The translations under genes were made by a program, and so were the position numbers. This document shows positions 48,410 to 58,955 of a DNA stretch of 64,000 nt, in pieces. The notes beneath the pieces are model-generated. The model worked only from the letters and a program-made list of their open reading frames with translations. It did not search any database and was not told the DNA's origin. Positions within the stretch are counted from its first letter, which is position 1, and each line of letters begins with the position of its first letter. The DNA comes from Holophagales bacterium (GTDB lineage Bacteria; Acidobacteriota; Thermoanaerobaculia; UBA5066): the NCBI GenBank assembly GCA_016716705.1, contig JADJVF010000019.1:37761-101760 (forward strand), given 5' to 3'.

Positions 48410-48697
48410 ATGGCCGGTAAAGCCGAGATCGTCGAGGCGATTTCCAAGCACACGGAGCTGTCGAAGAAGGACGCGACGGCTGCCTTCGAGGGGTTCGTGG
48501 ACTCGATCTGCGACAACCTGAAGAAGGGCGAGCGCGTCGCCGTCCCGGGCCTCGGGATCTTCAGTGTGGCCGACAGGAAGGCCCGCGTCGGCATCAACCC
48601 GCAGACGAAGGCGAAGATCAAGATCGCCGCGTCGAAGGTTGCCAAGTTCAAGGCCGGCAAGGACCTCAAGACTCTCCTCAACAAGAAGAGGAAGTAG
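48410..48697 (+). CDS. hup: HU-family DNA-binding protein
   Basis: 95 residues. Classic HU/IHF fold: helical N-half (AEIVEAISKHTELSKKDATAAFEGFVDSI) and beta-arm region VAVPGLGIFSVADRKARVGINPQTK. The Pro at the arm tip (NPQT) bends DNA. It is a single-gene unit with its own promoter and terminator. It compacts the nucleoid as a dimer. Confidence 0.95.
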   Translation: MAGKAEIVEAISKHTELSKKDATAAFEGFVDSICDNLKKGERVAVPGLGIFSVADRKARVGINPQTKAKIKIAASKVAKFKAGKDLKTLLNKKRK

Positions 48698-48761
48698 TCC
48701 TCCTGGCGAGGAACGCGAGAGGCCGATAGGCCTCTCTGCGTAGGGTCCCCTGCCTCCGCGG

Positions 48762-48794
48762 CGCCCCGGGTGTCCCCCGGGGCGTTTCGTTTTT
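48762..48794 (+). terminator. Intrinsic terminator after hup
   Basis: CGCCCCGGG pairs with CCCGGGGCG around TGTCC, followed by TTTCGTTTTT. A second hairpin (GAGAGGCC/GGCCTCTC, 48717-48736) lies between the stop codon and this terminator. Confidence 0.82.
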
Positions 48795-48832
48795 CCGAGG
48801 GCCGCGGATATCGCCCGTATCATCCCGGCGCC

Positions 48833-49543
48833 TTGATTCCTCTGCGCGACACGATCCCCACCCGCACCGTCCCGCTCGTCAACGGCGCCCTCATCGCAGC
48901 CTGCATCGGCGGCTTCGTCGTGCAGCTCCTTGCCGGAAACGGAGGCGAGGCGCTCGTAAGGGCTTTCGGTTTCGTCCCCGCGCGGCTCTTTCACGCGGGC
49001 GAGCTCGGTCCGGGGAGCCTCCCGATGGGCATCCTCGGCCTCTTCAGCTCGATGTTCCTCCACGGCGGATTCCTCCATCTCGCGGGGAACATGCTGTTCC
49101 TCTGGATCTTCGGGGACAACGTCGAGGACGCGCTCGGCCACGGCCGATACCTCCTCTTCTATCTCGGGTGCGGCGTCCTCGCGGCCCTGCTCCAGGGCCT
49201 CTTCGCCACGGCGTCCCTCGTGCCGATGGTCGGCGCTTCGGGGGCGATCGCGGGCGTCCTCGGCGCCTACTTCGTCCTCTACCCGCACGCCCGGGTCGTC
49301 ACGCTCGTCCCCCTCTTCTTTCTCTTTCCTCTCGTCGAGGTCCCCGCCTTCCTCTTCCTCCTCCTCTGGTTCCTCCTCCAGTTCTGGCAGGGCTCCGCCG
49401 CGCTCGTCACCTCCGGGAAGGCCGGAGCGGCCGCGGGAGGCGTCGCCTGGTGGGCCCACGTCGGCGGCTTCGCGGCGGGCATCGCCCTGCTCGCCTTCCT
49501 GAAGCCGAAGCGGCGTCCGGCGCCGAGGTACTGGATTCGCTGA
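48833..49543 (+). CDS. Rhomboid family intramembrane serine protease
   Basis: 236 residues, at least six membrane helices. The catalytic Ser is in VGASGAIAGVLGAY and the partner His in AWWAHVGGFAAG; HLAGNMLFLWIFGDNVE is the conserved loop and helix 2. It cleaves membrane-protein substrates within the bilayer. The most fitting start is TTG 48833 (IPLRDTIPTR follows, as in many rhomboids); an upstream in-frame start at 48770 would fall inside the hup terminator. Confidence 0.88.
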   Translation: MIPLRDTIPTRTVPLVNGALIAACIGGFVVQLLAGNGGEALVRAFGFVPARLFHAGELGPGSLPMGILGLFSSMFLHGGFLHLAGNMLFLWIFGDNVEDALGHGRYLLFYLGCGVLAALLQGLFATASLVPMVGASGAIAGVLGAYFVLYPHARVVTLVPLFFLFPLVEVPAFLFLLLWFLLQFWQGSAALVTSGKAGAAAGGVAWWAHVGGFAAGIALLAFLKPKRRPAPRYWIR

Positions 49544-49576
49544 AGGGGGCGCCCTGCCGTATGCTCCTCGCCCGCT

Positions 49577-50734
49577 ATGGAACCGACGATGCCGCTCGCC
49601 GTCCCCGTCCCCCTCCTCGACCTCAAGAAGCAGTACGCCACTCTCCGCGACGAGATCCGCTCGGCGACGGACGAGCTCTTCGAGAGCCAGGGCTTCATCC
49701 TCGGCCCGAAGGTCGAGGCGTTCGAGAGGGCGATCGCCGAGTACGTCGGCGTCAAGCACGCGATCGGCATGTCTTCCGGCACGGACGCCCAGCTCGCCGC
49801 GATGATGGCGCTGGGGATCGGGCCGGGAGACGAGGTCGTCACGTCGCCCTACACGTTCTTCTCCACGGCGGGAGCGGTCGTGAGGCTCGGAGCGCGCCCC
49901 GTCTTCTGCGACATCGACCCGGTGACCTGCAACGTCGACCCGGAGAAGCTCGCGAAGGCGATCACGCCGAAGACGAAGGCGATCCAGCCGGTCCACCTCT
50001 ACGGCCAGTGCGCCGACATGGACCCGATCCTGGCGGTCGCGAAGGCGAAGGGGATCCCGGTCATCGAGGACGCCTGCCAGTCGCTCGGCGCCGCGTACAA
50101 GGGGCGCAAGGCGGGCTCGATGGGCGACTTCGGAGCGTTCTCGTTCTTCCCGTCGAAGAACCTGGGCGGCTTCGGAGACGGCGGGATGGTGACGACGAAC
50201 GACGACGGCTACGCCACCACGCTCCGCGCCCTCCGGATGCACGGCGAGACGAGCCGCTACCACCACAAGCTCGTGGGCGGCAACTTCCGCCTCGACGCGC
50301 TCCAGGCGGTCGTCTTGCACGTCAAGCTCCCTCACCTCGACTCCTGGGCCGAGGGCCGGAGGCAGAACGCCGCGGAAATCGAGCGGCGCTTCCTCGAGCA
50401 CGGAGGCCGGACCTTCGAAGAGGGTGGAATCGCGTTCCCGCGCGAGGCGCCTGGTCAGCACCACGTCTACAACCAGTTCGTCGTCCGGGTCGCCCGGGAA
50501 CGGCGGGACGCCCTGAAAGAGCGTCTCGTTCAGCTCAAGATCGGCCACGCCGTCTACTACCCGGTTCCGCTCCACCTCCAGGAGTGCTTCGCCGGGCTGG
50601 GCGGGAAGCCTGGCGACTTCCCTGAAGCCGAGCGTGCGGCGCTGGAAACCATTGCGCTGCCAGTGTTTCCAGAACTCGCCCCGTCGCAGAAGGCCTTCGT
50701 CGCCTACCACCTGGCGCAGTTCTCGAGAGAATAG
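49577..50734 (+). CDS. DegT/DnrJ/EryC1/StrS family sugar aminotransferase
   Basis: 385 residues. PLP-dependent fold type I enzyme making amino sugars from keto sugar nucleotides. PLP lysine in FSFFPSKNLGGFGDGG; SSGTDAQLAAMMALGIGPGDEV at the cofactor phosphate site; HNYVYNQ-like HHVYNQFVVR near the end. It probably feeds surface polysaccharide or O-antigen synthesis, fitting the glycan locus beyond groESL. ATG 49577, 33 bases after the rhomboid stop. Confidence 0.9.
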   Translation: MEPTMPLAVPVPLLDLKKQYATLRDEIRSATDELFESQGFILGPKVEAFERAIAEYVGVKHAIGMSSGTDAQLAAMMALGIGPGDEVVTSPYTFFSTAGAVVRLGARPVFCDIDPVTCNVDPEKLAKAITPKTKAIQPVHLYGQCADMDPILAVAKAKGIPVIEDACQSLGAAYKGRKAGSMGDFGAFSFFPSKNLGGFGDGGMVTTNDDGYATTLRALRMHGETSRYHHKLVGGNFRLDALQAVVLHVKLPHLDSWAEGRRQNAAEIERRFLEHGGRTFEEGGIAFPREAPGQHHVYNQFVVRVARERRDALKERLVQLKIGHAVYYPVPLHLQECFAGLGGKPGDFPEAERAALETIALPVFPELAPSQKAFVAYHLAQFSRE

Positions 50735-50779
50735 GGAACCGCGTCCGGAACGGTCTTCCGGGCGCGCGGTCCCGCGCAC

Positions 50780-50806
50780 TTGACAAGAACGCACGCAGGT
50801 TATAAC
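50780..50806 (+). promoter_or_regulatory. groESL promoter
   Basis: TTGACA at 50780-50785 and TATAAC at 50801-50806, with a 15-base spacer (TAACTT at 50803 would give 17). It sits directly against the CIRCE operator, so a bound repressor would block the start site. Confidence 0.7.
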
Positions 50807-50809
50807 TTC

Positions 50810-50836
50810 TTGGCACTCGCCACCCGCGAGTGCTAA
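50810..50836. promoter_or_regulatory. CIRCE operator (HrcA binding site)
   Basis: TTGGCACTC, nine bases, GAGTGCTAA: the CIRCE inverted repeat with one departure from consensus (G for A in the left arm). It predicts HrcA repression relieved by heat or unfolded protein. hrcA is not in this window. Confidence 0.92.
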
Positions 50837-50906
50837 CGAACGCTAGCAGAACCTCCAACAGGGGCCGAATGCCCCGAGAGACCCGAAACCCATGAAGGAG
50901 CATGAA

Positions 50907-51200
50907 ATGAAGATTCGTCCTCTCTATGACCGGATCCTCGTCAAGAGGATCGAGACCAAGGAACAGGTCCGCGGCGGAATCATCATCCCCGACACCGCCA
51001 AGGAAAAGCCGATGGAGGCCACTGTGGAGGCCGTCGGCGAGGGCAAGTTCGACGACAACGGCAAGCGCGTGGCCCTGACCGTCAAGACGGGCGACAAGGT
51101 CCTCATCGGCAAGTACGCCGGCACCGAAATCAAGCTCGACGAGCAGGACTTCCTCATCCTCCGTGAGGACGAGGTCCTGGCCATCGTCGACGCGAAGTAA
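50907..51200 (+). CDS. groES: Co-chaperonin GroES
   Basis: 97 residues, the usual size. MKIRPLYDRILVKRIE, the mobile loop TKEQVRGGIIIPDTAKEKP and GKYAGTEIKLDEQDFLILREDEVLAIV are canonical. ATG 50907 is preceded by AAGGAG; an ATG at 50892 would place the ribosome site inside the gene. Under CIRCE control and 15 bases ahead of groEL. Confidence 0.97.
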   Translation: MKIRPLYDRILVKRIETKEQVRGGIIIPDTAKEKPMEATVEAVGEGKFDDNGKRVALTVKTGDKVLIGKYAGTEIKLDEQDFLILREDEVLAIVDAK

Positions 51201-51215
51201 GGCGAGGTTAGAGAA

Positions 51216-52853
<1,638 letters not shown>

Positions 52854-52864
52854 GGATTACCTGG

Positions 52865-52890
52865 GGGAGCCCGGCGTCAGCCGGGCTCCC
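52865..52890 (+). terminator. Hairpin directly after groEL
   Basis: An eleven-pair stem GGGAGCCCGGC/GCCGGGCTCCC with loop GTCA, 12 bases past the groEL stop, without a T-run. Its core resembles the second hairpin at 52917. Confidence 0.55.
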
Positions 52891-52916
52891 CGCGAGCCCC
52901 CTCCGTGAAGGGAACG

Positions 52917-52944
52917 AAAAGGCCCGGCATCAGCCGGGCCTTTT
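52917..52944. terminator. Bidirectional intrinsic terminator
   Basis: AAAAGGCCCGGC, loop ATCA, GCCGGGCCTTTT: a perfect twelve-pair stem with an A-run and a T-run, so it can stop groEL transcripts on the plus strand and methyltransferase transcripts on the minus strand. It marks the boundary between housekeeping genes and the glycan locus. Confidence 0.88.
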
Positions 52945-53030
52945 CGCGTGTGCGCCGGGCATGGACTTCGGCCGCGCCTGGAGCGGGGCGCCGAAGCCTG
53001 GTGACGCGCCCCTTGCAGAGCGGTAGTCGC

Positions 53031-53679
53031 CTACAGCCCGACCCTTTCGGGGGAGCCGATCCGGAGAATGTCCTCGGAGACGACCACGACCCAACCTGGC
53101 CTCGAGACCCTGACGAGGCGCTCCATCTCGGCGATGCAGGGATACGCCCGATCCGACCCGAAGAGGCGAGCATCGTCGACGAGCACGAGGTGCTCCTCGA
53201 CCGGGTGGCAGACGATCGCGGCGAGCTCGCGGCGAATCGGCGTGTCCTCGTCGCCTCGCGCCGTGCCGTTCCCGGAGTAGTGACCGTCTAGCCAGAAGAT
53301 GGCGGGCGTCGAGAGCCCCTCGAGAACGTGCGGAAGCTCGATGGAGCTGTCGCCGAGAACGAGCCGCACGTCGACGGCCCCGGCAAACCGGCGCAAGGCC
53401 AGCGCGTGGAGCCGCGGGGAGAGCTCGATGGAGACGATGGTGTCGAAGTGGCCACGGACAGCCTCGATCATGTCGCCATAGAAAGTCCCTGTCTCGACGA
53501 GCGTCCTGATATGCATGCCGCTGAGCGAGCTCGATAACGATGCGCTGCTTTGTAAGTCGTGGCGCTGGAGGTCTCCCGGTGTGCTGCCAGTCACGCGTCG
53601 CCTCGCGCTCGATCCAGCGTCGGAGAAGGGGGTAGAGGAACGTCCCGCGTATGACGTACTCGAGCTTGCTGGGGTTCAC
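53031..53679 (-). CDS. Class I SAM-dependent methyltransferase (frameshifted)
   Basis: About 215 residues. An N-terminal part (NPSKLEYVIRGTFLYPLLRRWIE, KQRIVIELAQRH) joins, after a frame change near 53520, to a Rossmann core LVETGTFYGDMIEAV, VSIELSPRLHALA and a conserved AIFWLDGHYSG. Proteins of this kind occur in polysaccharide clusters. The GTG 53679 overlaps the TGA of the FkbM gene upstream. The acceptor is unknown; a sugar hydroxyl or a phosphoramidate oxygen are possibilities given the neighbours. Confidence 0.65.
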
Positions 53680-54370
53680 CGGGGCACCTGCCGCACGAAT
53701 ACCTTGTCGGCCTCGAGTACCTCGCCGTCTGGAGACTCGAACTCGTGGATGGTCGCGTATTCGCGAAAGCCGCGCGACGCCAGAAGCGACCGGATGGGTT
53801 CGTAGGAGCCGTCCGGCGTCGTGCTCACCTCGAGGAGTAGGGCGTCACACCGCTCCCACAGTGCTCCGAGACCTTCGAGCGCAACGAGCTCTGCGCCCTG
53901 AAGGTCGAGCTTTACGAGAATCCTGTCGCCGCTCAGGGCGAGGTCGTCCAGCCGGATCGCCTCGACGTCCCACGCGGGGACGCGAGGACCGGCAGCCATC
54001 GCGACCCGACCACGGTGCAGGATGTCGTCGCGCTCAGAGGCTGGAAGAGTCGCAGCCGGCCCGGTTCCCTCCAGAGAGCGGCCTCGACGACACGGAATCC
54101 ATTCCGGCGAAGGATCGCCGCGCAATGTGGGTGCGGCTCCACGCACACGAGGTCAGCCTTCGGAAGGGTCTGGCGCACGAGGTGGGCGAACTCCCCGACG
54201 TTCGCGCCGCCGTCGACGATACCGTCGAACGCGAAGCGCGAGAGCATCGAACGGATCCTGGCGTAACGCTGCCATACCAGCGACAGAACGCCCATCGGAC
54301 GGGAAGCGGGACCCAGACGCTGAGCGAGCCGAATGGCCGCTGCGCCCACCCGGTAGATGCGATCGTCCAC
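53676..54370 (-). CDS. FkbM-family methyltransferase (frameshifted)
   Basis: About 231 residues. FkbM features: FDGIVDGGANVGEFAHLVRQTLPKA (SAM loop), VCVEPHPHCAAILRRNGF, then LVKLDLQGAELVALEGL and LLLEVSTTPDGSYEP. The frame changes near 54000. FkbM enzymes make O-methyl groups on sugars or polyketides and are common in capsule loci. GTG 54370; divergent from the glutamine-kinase-like gene with 87 bases between them, which must hold promoters for both arms. Confidence 0.72.
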
Positions 54371-54457
54371 GACTTCGCTATCATACGGCCCTGTGCCAAC
54401 GGTCGAACTGGCCAGGGTAGATCGTGCCAGCGAAGGGACAGGAGCGGCGGAGGGGAC

Positions 54458-56888
54458 GTGGACGAGAGCGTGACGCCCCCCTCGACGCCGCTCAAGCGGT
54501 CCCGCTTCCGGTTCGGGACGAAAGCCGAGACTCTAGAGGCCCTTCGACCGTGGGTAACTCGCGCCACGATCCTCGAGGCGATGCACTTCAGCGTGTCGGA
54601 ATGGCGGGGCGATCCCGGGTCCGTTCTCGAGAGCCTCGGGTCACGTTTCGGGCGGGTGCGTGTGGTCGTCCGCAGCAGCGCGACCGCGGAGGACGGCGCC
54701 CAGGACTCCCACGCCGGCCGGTATCGGTCGCTACTGGACGTCGACGGTGCAAGCGAGCGCGCCGTGATCGACGCCGTCGAGCACGTCATCGCCTCTTTCG
54801 ACGGGAACGCCGCAGATCAAGTACTCGTGCAGCCGATGCTGACCGGGATCGCGGTGAGCGGCGTCATCACCACACGCGTCGTTCAGGACGGCGCCCCTTA
54901 CTACGTGCTCAACTACGACGATGAATCGGGCAGAACGGACACAATCACCGGGGGTACGGGCGTCAACAAGACGGTACTCGTTCATCGTCGTGCCATTCGG
55001 TCGGTCATCCAGTCTCCGCGCGTGGCTCGCTGGGTCGAGCTCGCACGCGAGCTCGAGTTTGTCTGCGGGGAGGACCACCCGCTCGATATCGAGTTCGCCG
55101 AGACGCACGACGGTCGACTCTTCATCCTGCAGGTGAGGAGAATCGGGGCCGCCCGCCGTTGGCGCAAGGACGTCGCAACCCGGATATCGGAAGCACAGCA
55201 GTACGTGGAGGGTTTCCTAGAGGAGCGGTCGCGAAGGCGGCCGGGGCTCGTCGGCTCACGATCCATCTTCGGCACGATGCCCGACTGGAATCCGGCGGAG
55301 ATCCTGGGGACCTCGCCGAGGCCCCCCTCGCCATCTCTCTCTATCGGAGACTCGTCACAGACGACGCCTGGCGTCTCGCGCGAGCCGAAATGGGCTACCG
55401 CCACCCGCGAGGTGAGGCTTCTCGTCCAGATCGGGGCGCCCATGGCGTCGACGTCCGAAACAGCTTCAACTCGTTCCTTCCGCGAGGCGTGGATGACGAC
55501 GTCGGAAACCGCCTTGTCGATGCATGGATCGAACGGCTCGACTCTCTCCGGAGCTTCACGACAAGGTGGAGTTCGAGATCGCCTTCACAGTGGCTGACCT
55601 CGACCTCGAGGCGGCGTTCCCGCGCCGGTATGACGGCCTCCTCTCGCCTGCCGAGCTCTCGTCGTACCGGCGAAAGCTCATCGACCTTACACGGGGCCTC
55701 CTGGACCTCAGCCCGGCGGGCACACTCGCTTCGGCTCTCAGTCGGATCGACATCCTGGCCGAGATCCAGGCGAAGAGGAACGTGCTCTTGCCGCCCCCGG
55801 TGTCGGCGGCTGACGCCCTCTATCGCGTGAAGCTCCTCCTCGAGGAGTGCCACGAGCTCGGGACGGTCCCCTTCGCGATTGCCGCGCGCCACGCGTTCGT
55901 CGCCGAGGCCCTCCTGCGATCATCCGTGCGTGTTGGGGCGCTGTCAGAACACCGGGTCTGGGAGCTCAAGCAATCCGTTCCGACGGTCACGGGCCAGCTC
56001 TATGGCGACTTCCGTGAGGCGCTCCGGGCGGAGGATGAACGGCAGCGATTCCTCATCCGCTACGGGCATTTGAGGCCGGGTACGTACGACATCCTGTCGC
56101 TTCGTTACGATCAGAGGTCGGACCTGTTCGATGCCAGTTCCCTTCCGGACCCCATCGGTCCCAATCCGCGGTTCGTTCCCACGGCTGCCGAGAGACGAGC
56201 ACTCGAGAAGGCACTGGCTGTGGCGGAGCTCGACGTACTCGATGCCGGTGGTCTCATCGACTACGCCCGCCGCGCAATCCAGGCACGGGAGCGAGCAAAA
56301 CTCATCTTCACGCGTCATCTTTCGGACGCCCTCGAGCTGCTCGCCGTCTTCGGGGAAAAGGTGGAGCTCTCGCGAGAGGACGTCTCGTTCCTCGAACTCG
56401 AGCCCCTCCTGACGGGTCTCGAGCGCGTTTGTCCGGGAGGGCTGAGCGGCCACGCCAGGGGGATCTCCGAGAAAGGGCGCGACGCCATGGAGACCGCCGC
56501 CTCGTTGCATCTCGGTTACCTGGTCCGCGATGTTCGCGACATCTTCGTGATCCCGCTCCATCGCGGAGCTCCGAACTTCGTCACGGACCGAAAGATCGAG
56601 GGCGAAACGGCGTACGTGAGCAGCCGCACGCTCGGTCACAGCGACCTTAGCGGCCGCGTGGTCTGCATCGAAAGTGCGGACCCGGGCTTCGACTGGATCT
56701 TCACGCGGGGGATCTCCGGTCTCATTACGAAGTTCGGAGGCGCCAATTCGCACATGGCCATCCGGTGCGCCGAGTTCGGTCTGCCCGCTGCCGTCGGGTG
56801 TGGCGAGCAGACCTTCGAGCGACTCGTGGCCGCTGGCCGGGCCGAGCTCGATCAGCGGGCGCGCGTCCTGAGGCCTCTTTATGGGTAG
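54458..56888 (+). CDS. L-glutamine kinase-like protein (PEP synthase fold, Cj1418-type; several frameshifts)
   Basis: About 810 residues when joined. The N-terminal ATP-grasp domain of the PEP-synthase type (VVVRSSATAEDGAQDSHAGRY, PLDIEFAETHDGRLFILQVR) leads to MPDWNPAEILG, VDVRNSFNSFLP, HDKVEFEI and a C-terminal swivelling His domain KFGGANSHMAIRCAEFGLP with the phospho-His. This layout is that of C. jejuni Cj1418, which phosphorylates the amide of L-glutamine. Frames change near 55310, 55400, 55440 and 55550; conserved motifs continue across each. GTG 54458 lies behind GGAGGGG. The stop overlaps the amidotransferase start by eight bases. Confidence 0.78.
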
Positions 56889-57535
56889 AAGGATCGGGCT
56901 CACGATGCGGAAGCGCACGCGCGGAATCCTACGTGGAGGAGCGCGACGCGATCGCACGGGACTGGTACGGGTTCCTCGAGTGGGCGATCCCGGACGCGGA
57001 CGTTCTCCTCGTCCCGAACGCTGGGATCAGTGTGGTTGGCTGGGCTCGTCGGCTGGGGTTGGACGGGCTGATACTCTCGGGTGGCGACGACCCCGGCTCC
57101 GCACCCGAGCGCGATGAGACCGAGCGATCTCTCCTTGCCGACGCGCTGGACCGATCGATTCCGGTCTTGGGCGTGTGCCGAGGTCTCCAGTTCATCCAGC
57201 TCTACTTCGGCGGCCGAATCCGGGGGTGCGACCGAAGCCTCCACGTCTCGACGTCTCACGCCGTGACGATCTTGGACGACCACCGGGGGCCTCTCGCAGC
57301 CGGCTCGCAGCTGATCGTCAACTCCTACCACACTCTCGCGGCGCCTGCCGACGCCCTCGGCGCCGATCTCGTAGCCTTCGCGGTGGGCCCCGACCGTGGT
57401 GCGGAAGGGCTCTTTCACAGGCACCACGCTGTCATGGGTGTGCAGTGGCATCCCGAAAGGACGAAGCCATTCGCCGCGTTCGACCGATGGCTCGTCAGGC
57501 ATGCCTTGGGAATGGAGGCGGAATGCGAAGCCTGA
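56881..57535 (+). CDS. Class I glutamine-amidotransferase-like hydrolase, Cj1417-type (gamma-glutamyl-CDP-amidate hydrolase candidate; frameshifted)
   Basis: About 218 residues. Peptidase C26-type fold: catalytic Cys in VLGVCRGLQFIQLYFGG, catalytic His/Glu in GVQWHPERTKPF, and the substrate loop LILSGGDDPG. In C. jejuni the homologue cuts glutamate from CDP-L-glutamine, releasing cytidine diphosphoramidate. ATG 56881 gives MGRRIGLTMR and must change frame near 56912 to reach AESYVEERDAIARDWYGF; from there the frame is clean. It overlaps the genes on both sides (8 and 13 bases). Confidence 0.75.
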
Positions 57536-58350
57536 TCCTCGCTGCGGGCCGGGGCTCACGGATGGGAAGCCTGACCGATCCGGGGCCTAAGTGCCTCGTC
57601 CGCCTTGGCGGGCGGCCTCTCCTCGAGTGGCAGGTGGCCGCTCTCACGGAGGCAGGCTGCGGGACGATCGCCGTCGTCGGCGGATACCAGGCCGACCGGC
57701 TTCGAGACTCTCGTTGGCAGCTCTTCGTGAACGGTCGCTGGTCGGAGACGAATATGGTGGCGTCGCTCCTGTCGGCGGTGCCGTGGATCGACGAAGAGCC
57801 AGTGGTCGTCAGCTATTCGGACATTGTCTACGATCCTGATGCCCCACGACGCCTCGCCCTGGCCCCCGGTGACCTCGCGATCACCTACGACAGGCTCTGG
57901 AGATCACTGTGGGAGGAGCGCTTTGCGGATCCGCTTCGCGACGCGGAGACCTTCGAGGTCGACACCGAAGGCCGCCTCGTCGAGATCGGCGCGCGCGCGC
58001 GGTCCCTCGACGAGGTGAAGGGACAGTACATGGGGCTCCTTCGGTTCACTCCCAAGGCGGTGTCAGCGGTCAGAGACGTGGTGGCCGGTCTTCCCGACGA
58101 GCAGGCGCGAAGGCTCGACATGACGTCACTCCTGAGGCGGCTCCTCGCCAAGGGGTTCCCGATCGGTACGGTCCCGGTAGATGGTCGGTGGTGCGAGGTG
58201 GACAGCGAGACGGACCTCGCCCTCTACGAAGCGCACCTTGCATCGTCGACCCCTTGGGTGCACGATTTCCGCTGGGCAGGATCGGCTCAGGGGACGGCGG
58301 CTACCGTGACCAGCGGGCAGGATGATCCCTCAGAAGCGGCTGGCCGCTGA
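57523..58350 (+). CDS. Nucleotidyltransferase, Cj1416-type (CTP:phosphoglutamine cytidylyltransferase candidate)
   Basis: 275 residues, intact. Nucleotide-binding loop LILAAGRGSRMG...DPGPKCLVRLGGRPLLEWQV; metal-site Asp in VVVSYSDIVYDPD; EVDSETDLALYE near the C-terminus as in sugar-phosphate and choline-phosphate cytidylyltransferases. In the phosphoramidate pathway it would join CTP to glutamine phosphate, giving CDP-L-glutamine. ATG 57523 follows GGAGG. Alone it could be any small-molecule nucleotidyltransferase; the order of neighbours makes the specific call. Confidence 0.8.
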   Translation: MRSLILAAGRGSRMGSLTDPGPKCLVRLGGRPLLEWQVAALTEAGCGTIAVVGGYQADRLRDSRWQLFVNGRWSETNMVASLLSAVPWIDEEPVVVSYSDIVYDPDAPRRLALAPGDLAITYDRLWRSLWEERFADPLRDAETFEVDTEGRLVEIGARARSLDEVKGQYMGLLRFTPKAVSAVRDVVAGLPDEQARRLDMTSLLRRLLAKGFPIGTVPVDGRWCEVDSETDLALYEAHLASSTPWVHDFRWAGSAQGTAATVTSGQDDPSEAAGR

Positions 58351-58352
58351 AC

Positions 58353-58955
58353 GTGGTCGTCTGGATCACAGGTCTCTCGGGGGCAGGTAAGACGACGCTG
58401 GCGAAGGCCGTGGCGGCGGGGATAAGGCGTCGGGGGCTTTCGGCTATCCATCTGGACGGGGACGCCGTGAGGAAGGCCATCGACGATCCTCACGTCGGCT
58501 ACGACAGAGAAAGCCGCATTCGGAACGCAAGACGAATCAGCCACCTCGCCGCCCTTCTCGAGCGGCAGGGCCTTGTCGTGGTGGTGTCGACGATGTCCCT
58601 TTTCCATGAGATCCACGACCTGAACAGGAGCCTTTTCGGCGCCTATTTCGAGGTGTTTCTGCAAGTCGACGTCGAAACCCTGAAACGGCGCGACGCTCGC
58701 GGCCTTTACAGCCGTGCTGCCAAGGGCCACGAGACGAATGTCGCGGGCGTCGATCTCGCAGCGGAGTTCCCCCGCGAGCCGCACCTCGTCATCAGCAACG
58801 ACGAGCACCGGGAGTCGTTGTCAGCCTCGCCTCACGTGTGGTGCGGGCCGTGGTACGCCCCCGGAGCCAGGTCGACCGCCGGCCGGCGACGGACGCCAGG
58901 GGCACGCCGGTCGCCGGGCAGCCTGCGGAAGGACATCGAAAGAGGCGAGGCTAGC
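58353..58955 (+). CDS. APS kinase-like protein, Cj1415-type (CDP-amidate kinase candidate)
   Basis: About 170-200 residues. Walker A GLSGAGKTTLAKAV, LDGDAVRKAI and RDARGLYSRAAKGHETNVAGVD follow adenylyl-sulfate kinase. In C. jejuni the homologue phosphorylates cytidine diphosphoramidate at the ribose 3' position, making a donor that resembles PAPS. The start is GTG 58353, two bases past the previous stop. The C-terminus is uncertain: the present frame runs to 59195 over the opposite-strand glycosyltransferase, but after ESLSA an indel near 58825 would move it to a frame ending at TAG 58953-58955. No ATP sulfurylase gene accompanies it, which argues against ordinary sulfate assimilation. Confidence 0.72.

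Noticed and set aside
58353..58955. Ordinary adenylyl-sulfate kinase for sulfate assimilation
   Set aside because: No sulfurylase or sulfate-reduction gene is nearby, and the three genes directly upstream match the phosphoramidate pathway in order. Kept only as an alternative.
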